DNA from: Streptomyces bambusae
GTDB lineage: Bacteria > Actinomycetota > Actinomycetes > Streptomycetales > Streptomycetaceae
Assembly: GCF_020532645.1 (NCBI RefSeq)
Contig: NZ_JAJAUZ010000032.1
Span: 30,319 to 94,318, forward strand
Direction of reading: 5' to 3'
Length of the DNA: 64,000 nt
The notes under the pieces were generated by a model, which was not told where the DNA came from, made no database searches, and was given only the letters and a program-made list of their open reading frames with translations. A program made the translations under genes and the position numbers. Numbering within the stretch: the first letter of the stretch is position 1; each line of letters opens with the position of its first letter. This document shows, one piece after another, positions 34,405 to 42,022 of this stretch.

Positions 34405-34457
34405 CTTAACGGCGTTAAGTGATACGGCCCGCCCAGCATGCGTTTAACGCTGTTAAG
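34405..34457. promoter_or_regulatory. Two TetR operators with consensus (C/T)TTAAC-N3-GTTAAG
   Basis: CTTAAC-GGC-GTTAAG at 34405-34419 and TTTAAC-GCT-GTTAAG at 34443-34457, centres 38 bp apart. The first overlaps the monooxygenase ribosome-binding site and the second overlaps a TAAGCT -10 box 7 nt before the tetR GTG start. One TetR dimer pair could repress both genes. Confidence 0.75.
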
Positions 34458-34466
34458 CTGTCAAGC

Positions 34467-35117
34467 GTGGCAACGAGGAGAGCACCGAAGCTGGACAAGA
34501 AGCAGGCCGTCGACACCGCACTGCGGCTGCTCGACGAGGTCGGGCTGGACGGGCTGACGCTCCGCGCCATCGCCAGGGAGCTGGACGTCCAGGCGCCCGC
34601 CCTCTACTGGCACTTCAAGAACAAGCAGGAACTCCTGGACGAGATGGCCACGGAGATGTACCGGCGGATGGTCGCCGGGCAGCGCATCGCCCCCGGCGCG
34701 ACCTGGCAGGAGCGGCTCACGGCCGCGAGCACCGGTCTGCGGACGGCCCTGCTCGGCTACCGCGACGGCGCGAAGGTCTACAGCGGCTCCCGGTTCACCG
34801 GTACCGAGCACGCGGTCCGGCTCGAAGAGAACCTGCAGGCCTTCGTCACCGCGGGCTTCACACTCCCCCAGGCCGTACGCGCCCTCACCACGGCGTACCT
34901 GTTCACGCTGGGCTTCGTCACGGAGGAGCAGGGCGTCGAACCCGCCCCGGGCGAGCGCCGGGACGGGTTCGACGTGACGGAACGCGCCGCGCGGATGGCG
35001 GACTTCCCGCTCGCCGCCACCGCGGGCGCCGAGCTGTTCCAGGACTTCGGGCAGGGCTTCGAGGAGAGCCTCCGGCTCCTGATCGCCGGCATCGAGGCGC
35101 GCTACGGCGTCGCCTGA
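34467..35117 (+). CDS. TetR family regulator with TetR_C-type ligand domain
   Basis: 216 residues. The HTH is near residues 20-60 (LTLRAIARELDVQAPALYWHFKNKQEL). The C-terminal domain, with LRTALLGYRDGAKVYSGSRFTGTEHA and LTTAYLFTLGFVTEEQG, resembles the tetracycline-repressor C-terminal family. GTG 34467 is preferred: a TAAGCT -10 lies 7 nt upstream (leaderless), and upstream in-frame codons would run through the operator. It most likely represses the divergent FAD monooxygenase and itself. Confidence 0.88.
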   Translation: MATRRAPKLDKKQAVDTALRLLDEVGLDGLTLRAIARELDVQAPALYWHFKNKQELLDEMATEMYRRMVAGQRIAPGATWQERLTAASTGLRTALLGYRDGAKVYSGSRFTGTEHAVRLEENLQAFVTAGFTLPQAVRALTTAYLFTLGFVTEEQGVEPAPGERRDGFDVTERAARMADFPLAATAGAELFQDFGQGFEESLRLLIAGIEARYGVA

Positions 35118-35142
35118 TCCGCGCGCGCCCGCCGGGCCGGAC

Positions 35143-35883
35143 TCAGTCGCCGACCGGACGCAGCACGAGGCTGACGAAGCCGAAGACGTCGCGGTAGCCC
35201 CGCAGCCACTCGGTGCGGTGGGCGGCCGCCGCCTCCAGCGCCCGGGTGCTGTCCGGGTCCTCGGGGTGGTCCAGCGCCCAGGCCGCCAGTGACCCCGTCC
35301 ACGACCACTCGTAGGCGTCGAGTTCGGCGCGGGAGCTGATGTGCCCCTGCACAGGGACCCAGCCGTCCGCCGCGATGCGGTCCAGGGTCGTCGGGAGGTC
35401 TTCGAGCTCGCCGAGCACGGCGACGGCTTCGGCGGACGGTTCGCCGTCCCAGAAGCCGTCGCCGACGAGGACCCGGCCGCCGGGGGCCAGGTGCTCGCGG
35501 GCGGCGGCGAGCGTGGGCAGCAGCCCGCCGAAGGCGTGCGTGGCGCCCACGCACAGCACGAGGTCGAAGGCCCCGCCGGGGGCGAATCCGGCGGCGTCCC
35601 CGTGGTGCAGGACCAGGCGGTCCCCGACCCCGGCCCGGGCCGCGGCCTGCCGGGCGCGGGCCAGCGCGGCCGCGGAGACGTCGACGCCCTCGGCCCGCAG
35701 CTGCGGGTGCGCGGACAGGGCCCGCAGCAGCCACTCGCCGCCACCGCAGCCGAGATCGAGCAGCCGCCCCCGACCGCCCGCGGGCAGGGCGCTGTCCAGC
35801 AGGAGGCGCACCGCCCCGTCGTCGAGCGGGGCGGCGATCGGGTGGCCGGTGTGGGCTATGCGGGAGATCTCTTCACGGTTCAC
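35143..35883 (-). CDS. SAM-dependent methyltransferase
   Basis: 246 residues: class I methyltransferase with motif I LLDLGCGGGEWLL, acidic loop VDVSAAALARARQAA, DAAGFAPGGAFDLVLCVGATHAFGG (motif IV region) and LAPGGRVLVGDGFWDGEP. The C-terminal WSWTGSLAAWALDHPEDPD is typical of small-molecule methyltransferases in actinomycetes. Substrate unknown. It starts at GTG 35883 with only a weak ribosome-binding site; further upstream the frame runs into a GntR/UTRA remnant and is not coding. Convergent with the tetR, gap 25 nt. Confidence 0.85.
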   Translation of the reverse strand: MNREEISRIAHTGHPIAAPLDDGAVRLLLDSALPAGGRGRLLDLGCGGGEWLLRALSAHPQLRAEGVDVSAAALARARQAAARAGVGDRLVLHHGDAAGFAPGGAFDLVLCVGATHAFGGLLPTLAAAREHLAPGGRVLVGDGFWDGEPSAEAVAVLGELEDLPTTLDRIAADGWVPVQGHISSRAELDAYEWSWTGSLAAWALDHPEDPDSTRALEAAAAHRTEWLRGYRDVFGFVSLVLRPVGD

Positions 35884-35933
35884 CAGCGGAGCCTGCCACC
35901 CGGCCGTGCCGGCCGCACCCGGGTTTCCGGCGG

Positions 35934-36330
35934 TCAGGCCGGCCGGAGGGAGGCGGCCAGTGCGTGGTTGCCGATCGAGTTGTGCACGCGGAAGCCGCCC
36001 GCGACCGACTCGGTGCCGGTCGTCGGGCCACTCGACCGGGCGGCCCGCGGCGGTGGTGGTCATCCGGCACACCCGCAGCAGCAGGCTGGTCCGCCGCACG
36101 CCCAGCAGCCCGGCGTCCTGCGCGCCCGCCGCGACCGCGTCGATCAGGTGCTCCCCGTGCGCGAACACCACGCCCGTGCCGTCCGGCAGACGCCCGGTCA
36201 CCGAGGCGCAGTCCGGCTCGATCCGCTCGACGGCGGGCGCGATCCAGCCCGCGCACACCGTGCGCTCCAGAAGCACCGGCGAGAGTGTGCGCCCGGCACC
36301 GCGGGGCAGGCAGGAGCCTGACGACAGGGC
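35934..36330 (-). pseudogene. GntR-family regulator remnant (UTRA domain only, frameshifted)
   Basis: The minus strand encodes a UTRA-like ligand domain: LSPVLLERTVCAGWIAPAVE, then LLGVRRTSLLLRVCRMTTTA and GRPVEWPDDRHR, a very characteristic UTRA ending. Just after this the frame shifts near 35985. The expected continuation, AGGFRVHNSIGNHALAASL and stop, is in another frame (stop 35934-35936). No winged-helix domain precedes it: upstream is Gly/Arg-rich sequence and a 17-bp tandem repeat. The N-terminal half therefore appears lost and the rest is broken. Confidence 0.65.
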
Positions 36331-36481
36331 CCGGGGACGGCAGCGGCCGCGCCGAGCCCCAGGACCGCATCGACTACGCCCCCCACGCGGACGCCGGGCT
36401 CACCGTCGCCAACTCCGGCGCCCAGATCACCGGCCGGTCGGCCCGCGGCCCCCCGCACGGGACCGGCGCTCACGGAGGACT

Positions 36482-36549
36482 GAGACACGCGGAGGGCCGA
36501 GACACGCGGAGGGCCGAGACGCGCGGAGGGCCGAGACGCGCGGACGGCC
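36482..36549. repeat. 17-bp tandem repeat, four copies
   Basis: Unit GAGACACGCGGAGGGCC repeated head to tail four times (36482-36549), with A-to-G and G-to-C changes in the later copies. It lies in the non-coding gap between the GntR remnant and the 107-residue gene. Nothing else was recognised in 36331-36647. Confidence 0.9.
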
Positions 36550-36647
36550 CGCGGCGGACCGATGGAGGGCGGGCCGACCGACCCGGGCGGGCGTACGGGC
36601 CGAGCCGGGGCGGGTGGCAACGGGTCGAGGGCGTTACCGTGGCCGGT

Positions 36648-36971
36648 ATGAGTGCCGATTCCCCGGCCCTGCCGACGGCAGCCTGCCCGGACTGCGCCCG
36701 CCTGCACCAGGCCGTACGGCCGATGGACCGCCCCCGGCCCGACGCGCCCGGAGGCGCGCCCCGGCCGCTGTCGGCGCTGGCCCGCCATCTGGCCAACCGT
36801 CATCTCGACCTGGTCCCGGGCTGGGTCGACGGCTGCGACCGCTGCGACGAGGTCAGTACGGCGCTGCGAGAGGCCGCCGATCAGGGGCTGCTGGGCGCCG
36901 GGGCGGCCCAGGCGGGCGCCGAACACCGGGCACTGCACCTGCTGACCGCACCGGACGGCCGGTTCCGCTGA
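36648..36971 (+). CDS. Hypothetical 107-residue protein with possible zinc site
   Basis: Contains CPDCARLHQA near the N-terminus and CDRCDEV near residue 65, with H..NRH between, arranged as a potential zinc-binding module. The C-terminal half is helical (ALREAADQGLLGAGAAQAGAEHRALHLL). ATG 36648 has no Shine-Dalgarno, but TACCGT lies 7 nt upstream, so the mRNA is probably leaderless. Function unknown. Confidence 0.65.
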   Translation: MSADSPALPTAACPDCARLHQAVRPMDRPRPDAPGGAPRPLSALARHLANRHLDLVPGWVDGCDRCDEVSTALREAADQGLLGAGAAQAGAEHRALHLLTAPDGRFR

Positions 36972-36998
36972 CGGACTGCCGCGCCCCGGCCTGCCGGC

Positions 36999-37790
36999 CT
37001 ACCGTTGGCCGCGCTGCGCCTCGACGATCTGCCGTACGGTGCCTTCGGCGCCGGAGCGGGCCTGGACGCGTTCGGCGAACCGGGGGAACTGGCCGGCGAC
37101 CGCGCTCAGCAGCCGCAGCTCCAGCGGGGCCACGTTCACCTCGGTCAGGTCCCGGCGGACGGCCCGGACGACGGCGTCGGCGACCTGCTCGGGAGTGACG
37201 GTCCGGATGCCGCCCGGCGTGGCGGCGCCGGTGGCCGCGAACATGCCGGCGTCCCGGACGAACCCCGGCTGGACCAGCGACACCCCCACCCCGGTGCCGC
37301 CGAGGTCCTGGCGCAGCGCGAGGGCGAAGCCGCGCAGCCCGAACTTGGTCGCGTTGTACAAGGAGCTGGACTTGGTCGCCGCCTTGCCGGATATGGAGCC
37401 GACGAGCACGATGTGGCCGCGGCCGCGCTCCAGCATCCGCTCGGCGAGCAGCCGGGACAGCAGGATCGGGGACCGCAGGTTGACGTCGAGGGCGCGGTCG
37501 AGCTGCTCCTCGGTGTAGTCGAGGAGGTCCCCGCTCGCGGGGAGGGCCGCGTTGGCGACGAGCACGTCCGTGTCGGCGCACTCCTCGGCGAGGCGGCTCA
37601 CATCGGCCCGTACGGCGAGGTCGGCGACCACGGCACGGGCCCCGTGGGCGTCGGCGACGGTCTTGAGGGCCGCGTCGCGCCGCCCGGTGACCGTGAGGCG
37701 GGCCCCGGACGCCGACAGCCGCGCGGCCAGGCACTCGCCGAGGCCTCCGGTGGCGCCGGTGAGCAGAACACGCTGTCCGGACAGGTTCAC
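36999..37790 (-). CDS. SDR-family short-chain dehydrogenase
   Basis: 263 residues: classical SDR with cofactor motif TGATGGLG, NAA-type ANAALP, SISGKAATKSSSLYNATKFGLRG (catalytic Ser, Tyr, Lys) and PGFVRDAGMF. It oxidises or reduces alcohol/keto groups with NAD(P)(H); substrate unknown. GTG 37790 is chosen because GGGAG lies 5-6 nt upstream; the ATG 7 codons earlier has none. A perfect 18-bp palindrome lies just upstream, between this gene and the divergent tetR. Confidence 0.88.
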   Translation of the reverse strand: MNLSGQRVLLTGATGGLGECLAARLSASGARLTVTGRRDAALKTVADAHGARAVVADLAVRADVSRLAEECADTDVLVANAALPASGDLLDYTEEQLDRALDVNLRSPILLSRLLAERMLERGRGHIVLVGSISGKAATKSSSLYNATKFGLRGFALALRQDLGGTGVGVSLVQPGFVRDAGMFAATGAATPGGIRTVTPEQVADAVVRAVRRDLTEVNVAPLELRLLSAVAGQFPRFAERVQARSGAEGTVRQIVEAQRGQR

Positions 37791-37817
37791 GGCAACTCCC
37801 ACTTCTCGCACTCATGT

Positions 37818-37835
37818 TGTTCGTTCGAACGAACA
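37818..37835. promoter_or_regulatory. Perfect 18-bp palindrome (TetR operator)
   Basis: TGTTCGTTCGAACGAACA is fully palindromic and lies 28 bp upstream of the SDR start, in the region shared with the divergent tetR. It has the length and spacing of TetR-family operators. Confidence 0.75.
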
Positions 37836-37943
37836 CTAGGGAGGGGTGCGGGGCGTTGTCCAGAGCGGCCGGGGAGTCGACGGACGCGGCGGACTCGGGG
37901 GGCGGCAGGCCGGGGACCCGGCCCGGTAGGTGAGAATGTCGGC

Positions 37944-38519
37944 ATGTCTCCTGCTGCCGACACCCGCCAGAGCATCGTCGACGCCGTACTGCGGATCATC
38001 GGGCAGGACGGCGTGGCCGCCGTGACCAACCGGCGGATCGCGAAGGAGGCCGCGGTCTCCCTCGGCTCGGTCACGTACCACTTCGCCACCCAGCACGACC
38101 TGTTGCGGGAGAGCCTGCTGCATTTCGTGACCGAGGAGACCCGGACCTTCACGGCGCTGGCCGACGACTGCTCGGACGGTCTCGACCTCGGGCAGGCAGT
38201 GGAGGTGGTGGCCCGGGTCGCGGGCGGCACCGCGTTCGACGACCGGCACATCGCACCCTTCGAACTGTACGTCCAGGCCGGGCGGGACGAGCGGTTGCGC
38301 GCGGCGGCGGCGGAGTGCTTCGCGGCGTACGACCGGCTGGCGGCACGGATCCTGGGGCAGCTCGGGGTCCCCGACGCCGAGCGGATGGCGGGGGTGGCCG
38401 TCGCGCTCGTCTTCGGCCAGCAGCTGCGCCGGCTGGCGACGGGGGCGCCGGCGGAGGACCTGGTGGACGCGCTGCTCGTCCTGACCCGGGTGGCACCGGA
38501 GGGTCCGGCCACGCCGTGA
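37944..38519 (+). CDS. TetR family regulator
   Basis: 191 residues with N-terminal HTH VTNRRIAKEAAVSLGSVTYHFATQHDLL (about residues 27-55) and a C-terminal TetR_C-like domain (IAPFELYVQAGRDERLRAAAAECFAAYDRL). ATG 37944 follows GAGAAT by 6 nt, consistent with a leaderless transcript. It probably binds the palindrome at 37818 and represses the divergent SDR gene. Ligand unknown. Confidence 0.88.
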   Translation: MSPAADTRQSIVDAVLRIIGQDGVAAVTNRRIAKEAAVSLGSVTYHFATQHDLLRESLLHFVTEETRTFTALADDCSDGLDLGQAVEVVARVAGGTAFDDRHIAPFELYVQAGRDERLRAAAAECFAAYDRLAARILGQLGVPDAERMAGVAVALVFGQQLRRLATGAPAEDLVDALLVLTRVAPEGPATP

Positions 38520-38605
38520 CCCGGGCGGTGGCCTGTACACCGTCCCGCCGAGCCCCTCCGGCTGCGCCGGGGCAGATCCAGCCGAGCCGGCCTGTGAGGC
38601 GAACC

Positions 38606-38745
38606 GGGGCTCACTTCAGCCCCGCCGGCGTTTGAGGCGCGGGGGTGTGGGGGCGGAGCCCCTGCAACGGGGGACGCCGCTCGGCGGGCCGATACCGCGG
38701 GGCACATCCAGCCCGTCCGGCGATCGAGGACCCCGGTACGGGCCG
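38606..38745 (+). repeat. Streptomyces-type dispersed repeat, copy B (composite) in a 418-bp gap
   Basis: Core CCGGCGTTTGAGGCGCGGGG at 38625-38644, followed by a GGGGGCGGAGCCCC hairpin. A second related motif, CATCCAGCCCGTCCGGCG, occurs at about 38705-38725. It fills much of the gap between the tetR (38519) and the secreted peptidase (38938), where no gene was recognised. Confidence 0.75.
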
Positions 38746-38937
38746 GAGACCCGCACGGCGCGGGGGCCAGGGGGGCCAACAGTCGTAGACGGGGCGGGGA
38801 TTCCACCGTTGCACCCCGGCCACCGCGGAACGTCACTACGCTGCCCGCAGGCCCGCTCGGCCGGATTCGTCGCCATTGGGGGGATGACGAACGCCCGGGC
38901 CCCACTGCGCTTTCCGCACTCCTGGGGGGAGAATCCC

Positions 38938-39996
38938 TTGACCCTGCCCATGCCCCGCTGGACCACCGCTCTGGCCGCCGGCGCCGTCCTCGTGGCCGGC
39001 GGCACCGCGTCCGCCGACGTCCGGCCCGCCACCTCGTCCGGGTCCGTCGAGATGGCCGGCGAACTGCAGTCGACCGCCGCGACGACCTGCTTCAAGAAGT
39101 CGTACCCGAACTGCGTGAGTTCGGACCCGAAGGTCGCGTTCCGGCTGGTCAGCCGGGGTGACACCAGCCGGTGCACGTTCCGGCTCAAGACCGTCTGGGG
39201 CGACGGCGAGACCACGACCCGCGACTTCGCCGGCGGCCCCGACGGCACGACCCTGACGCCCGTGGAGCACACGTACAAGAAGCCCAACCCGTTCCTCGTA
39301 CCGAAGACGTACGCCATCAACTGGACGGTCAGCGTCAGCAGCGGCACCTGCTACCCCAGCTCGGACAGCCCCACCTTCCGCCGCACCTGCGCCACCAAGT
39401 CGCTCAGTGGAGCGGCCTGGGCCCAGCAGTTCCCGGCCAGCACGCGCCTGGAGGACCTGGAGGCCGGCTACCGCACGAAGGTGACCGGATTCGTGAAGGC
39501 CATGCGGGCCGGCGGCATCAGGGTGACGCCCGTGACGACGTACCGACCCGCGGAGCGGGCGTACATGATGCACTACGCCTGGCGGATCATGAAGAAGCAG
39601 ATCACGCCCGACAAGGTCCCCGCGTTCAAGCCGGCGAAGGGCCAGTCCCCCGTCAACATCTGCTGGCAGCACACGGATGCGAACGGCAAGTACGACGCCG
39701 CCGCTTCGGTGGCCGCCGCCACGCGCCTGAACACCGCGTTCGGCACCGACCCGAACAACCGGGTGGCGCCCGCCCTGAACACGCTGCACACGCCTCGGCT
39801 CGCGATCGACATGAACACCACGTGGTCCGCGCGCAGCATCACGGTCGCCGACAAGTCCGGCACCCCGGTGACCATCGCCACCACCCCGCGCACCGGCCTG
39901 AACAGCAAGCTCATCGCGGTCGGCGCCACGTACGGCGTGATCCACTTCGCGCCGCCGAAGAGTGACCCGAACCACTGGTCGTACAACGGCCGCTGA
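38938..39996 (+). CDS. Secreted PKD-like / M15-like peptidase-type protein
   Basis: 352 residues from a TTG start, chosen because GGGGGGAG lies 7 nt upstream and a signal peptide follows at once (RWTTALAAGAVLVAGGTASA). Residues 60-140 resemble a PKD-type Ig fold (TVWGDGETTTRDF and PVEHTYKKP). The C-terminal part has YRPAERAYMMHYAWRI, LAIDMNTTW and FAPPKSDPNHWSYNG, resembling the His/Asp/His zinc sites of M15/VanY D,D-peptidases, but divergent. It probably acts on or binds cell wall; catalytic competence is uncertain. Confidence 0.7.
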   Translation: MTLPMPRWTTALAAGAVLVAGGTASADVRPATSSGSVEMAGELQSTAATTCFKKSYPNCVSSDPKVAFRLVSRGDTSRCTFRLKTVWGDGETTTRDFAGGPDGTTLTPVEHTYKKPNPFLVPKTYAINWTVSVSSGTCYPSSDSPTFRRTCATKSLSGAAWAQQFPASTRLEDLEAGYRTKVTGFVKAMRAGGIRVTPVTTYRPAERAYMMHYAWRIMKKQITPDKVPAFKPAKGQSPVNICWQHTDANGKYDAAASVAAATRLNTAFGTDPNNRVAPALNTLHTPRLAIDMNTTWSARSITVADKSGTPVTIATTPRTGLNSKLIAVGATYGVIHFAPPKSDPNHWSYNGR

Positions 39997-40047
39997 TCCG
40001 CCCCGACTGCGCGTAGGCTGCGAGGGACTGCCTCGAAGGAGCGGACG

Positions 40048-40428
40048 ATGGACATCAAGCTGGAGCTGGTCGCCGTGCCCGTCACGGACGTGGACCGGGC
40101 CAAGGCGTTCTACGAGCAGGTCGGCTTCCACGCGGACCACGACGTGACGGTCAGCGAGGAGGTGCGTTTCGTCCAGCTCACCCCACCCGGCTCGGCCTGC
40201 TCGATCGCCCTCGGCAAGGGGCTGACCAAGATGGCGCCCGGCTCGCTGGACAACATGCAGGTCGTGGTCGCGGACATCGAGGCGGCGCATTCCGAGCTGA
40301 CCGCGCGGGGCATCGAAGTCAGCGGGATCGACGACCAGCCGTGGGGTTCCTTCGTGTACTTCTCGGACCCGGACGGCAACGGCTGGGCGGTCCAGCAGAC
40401 CACCCCGCGCAACGCACCGGCCGCCTGA
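40048..40428 (+). CDS. VOC-family (glyoxalase-like) protein
   Basis: 126 residues, two beta-alpha-beta-beta-beta modules: KLELVAVPVTDVDRAKAFYEQVGF and MQVVVADIEAAHSELTARGIEVSG, then FSDPDGNGWAVQQ at the end. VOC proteins include dioxygenases, glyoxalases and drug-binding proteins; the metal ligands here are not obviously complete. GAAGGAG precedes the ATG. It converges on the WYL regulator at 40447 but probably is not its direct target, since a second VOC gene is divergent from that regulator. Confidence 0.85.
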   Translation: MDIKLELVAVPVTDVDRAKAFYEQVGFHADHDVTVSEEVRFVQLTPPGSACSIALGKGLTKMAPGSLDNMQVVVADIEAAHSELTARGIEVSGIDDQPWGSFVYFSDPDGNGWAVQQTTPRNAPAA

Positions 40429-40446
40429 CCGTACGTCCGACCGGCC

Positions 40447-41412
40447 CTACCGGGGCCGGCCTCCCCCGTTGTCCTCGGACAGGTCTCGGGTCCGGCGCAG
40501 CAGCGCCTCCCTTACGCAGTCCGGTGACAGGACCCGCAGCGTGGTGCCCAGGCCGAGGAGGTACGCGGCGAGCTGTTCGGCGTCGTTGCCGCCGATTTCG
40601 ACGATGGTGGCGTCGGGGCCGTCCGGGTGATGGGTGCCGATCGTGGGCGGGACCAGCCGTAGCGCCCGGTCCATGGGGTGCGCCAGCCGGACCGTGACGT
40701 AGAGCGGGTACACGACGCCCGCGATGGACCGGGAGACGAGGAGCGCCGGGTCAGGCGGGTCGACGAGTTCGACGGCATGTCCGGTCGAATGCACGTGTGC
40801 CACCCGGTCGGCCCGGAACGTCCGCCACTGGTCCCGTGCCACGTCCCGGGCGACGAAGTACCAGCGGCGGCCCGTGTGTACCAGGCGGTAGGGGTCGACG
40901 TCCCGGACAGTGGCCTTCCCCGCATGGTCTCGGTACGAAAGACGGGAGCGCTCTCCACGACGGCAGGCGGCGGCCAGTTCCGTCAGCACGCCGGGCGGGA
41001 TCTGAGGTCCCCCGGGCCTGGGAGTGTGGACGAAGGTCGCATCCATCTCGCCCAGCCGGTCCGCGATCCGGGGCGGTAGGACCTGCCGTAGTTTCAGCAG
41101 CGCCGACAGCGCGGCCCGGTCGCTGCCCAGGACTCCGCTGAGCGCGGCGTCTCGCAGCGCGACGGCCACGGCCAGGGCCTCCTCGTCGTCGAGGACCAGC
41201 GGTGGCACCCGGGTGCCACCGCCGAGGCGGTAGCCGCCCCAGGGCCCCGGGTCGGACTCGATGCCGTAGCCGAGTTCCCGCAGCCGGGCGATGTCCCGCC
41301 GAACCGTGCGGTCGGTGACCGCCATCCGCTCAGCCAGCTCGCGGCACGTCCACGTCGGTCGAGCGGACAGCAGCGAGACCAGTCGGAGCAGGCGGGCGGA
41401 GGTGCTGATCAC
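40447..41412 (-). CDS. WYL-domain transcriptional regulator (YafY/DeoR-like)
   Basis: About 321 residues with an N-terminal HTH_11 (TWTCRELAERMAVTDRTVRRDIARLRELGYGIE) and a central WYL domain (RSRLSYRDHAGKATVRDVDPYRLVHTGRRWYFVARD) with a C-terminal extension. WYL regulators sense nucleic-acid or small-molecule ligands. GTG 41412 is proposed as the start because a longer reading from 41463 would include a perfect 25-bp operator and the divergent promoter; the exact start is uncertain. The divergent VOC gene at 41476 is the likely target. Confidence 0.82.
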   Translation of the reverse strand: MISTSARLLRLVSLLSARPTWTCRELAERMAVTDRTVRRDIARLRELGYGIESDPGPWGGYRLGGGTRVPPLVLDDEEALAVAVALRDAALSGVLGSDRAALSALLKLRQVLPPRIADRLGEMDATFVHTPRPGGPQIPPGVLTELAAACRRGERSRLSYRDHAGKATVRDVDPYRLVHTGRRWYFVARDVARDQWRTFRADRVAHVHSTGHAVELVDPPDPALLVSRSIAGVVYPLYVTVRLAHPMDRALRLVPPTIGTHHPDGPDATIVEIGGNDAEQLAAYLLGLGTTLRVLSPDCVREALLRRTRDLSEDNGGGRPR

Positions 41413-41431
41413 ATCCCGAAGTGTTCCCCAT

Positions 41432-41468
41432 GACCAGGACCGGAGCTGTCCTGGTCCCGTCATAACGT
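41432..41468. promoter_or_regulatory. Operator and promoter between the WYL regulator and VOC gene
   Basis: GACCAGGAC-N7-GTCCTGGTC (41432-41456) is a perfect 9-bp inverted repeat. TAACGT (41463-41468) lies 7 nt before the VOC ATG (41476), a leaderless-type -10. The operator would lie in the -20 to -45 region of that promoter. Confidence 0.65.
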
Positions 41469-41475
41469 CCTCCGC

Positions 41476-41862
41476 ATGAACACCGGACCCACATCCGCAC
41501 CCGCGATCCGCTTGCTGTCCGTCGACTTCGATTGCCCGGACCCCGCCGAGCTGGCCCGCTTCTACGGCGATGCGCTCAGCTTGCCCGTCGTCTACTCCAG
41601 CGACGACTTCGTCCTGCTCGGCCGCGAGGGTTCACCTGGACTGGGCTTCATCCGGGTGGCCGACTACCGGCGTCCGACCTGGCCGGACCCGTCCCAGGGC
41701 AAGCAGGCTCACATCGAACTGGGCGTCGACGATCTGGACACCGCCCACGCACGGATGCTGGCACTGGGCGCCATGGAACCCCCTGTCCAACCGCACCCCG
41801 ATCAGCGGAGGATCCTGCTGGACCCCGCAGGCCACCCCTTCTGCATCTCCACGCAGGACTGA
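41476..41862 (+). CDS. VOC-family protein
   Basis: 128 residues with ASVDFDCPDPAELARFYGDAL-type start (here LLSVDFDCPDPAELARFYG), QAHIELGVDDLDTAHARMLALGA and RILLDPAGHPFCIST. It belongs to the glyoxalase/bleomycin-resistance superfamily. The activity cannot be assigned. Control by the divergent WYL regulator through the palindrome at 41432 is likely. No Shine-Dalgarno is visible, in line with a leaderless mRNA. Confidence 0.85.
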   Translation: MNTGPTSAPAIRLLSVDFDCPDPAELARFYGDALSLPVVYSSDDFVLLGREGSPGLGFIRVADYRRPTWPDPSQGKQAHIELGVDDLDTAHARMLALGAMEPPVQPHPDQRRILLDPAGHPFCISTQD

Positions 41863-42022
41863 GGACTTCCCGGGCACCGTGGTCATCACCCGTGGACCGA
41901 CCCGGACCCCGTCCGGGGCCGGCGGATCACCCGTCCAGGTGGTGGAGCGCAACTTCCGGGCGGATCGGGGGTCACACCGGTGTGCCCCCGCACCTGGGGG
42001 TCTTCACCACACGAACAGGATC

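Noticed and set aside
36331..36640. Plus-strand reading with normal-looking codons (DRIDYAPHADAGLTVAN)
   Set aside because: It runs through the 17-bp tandem repeat and an Arg-rich tail with no domain or start signal; treated as non-coding.
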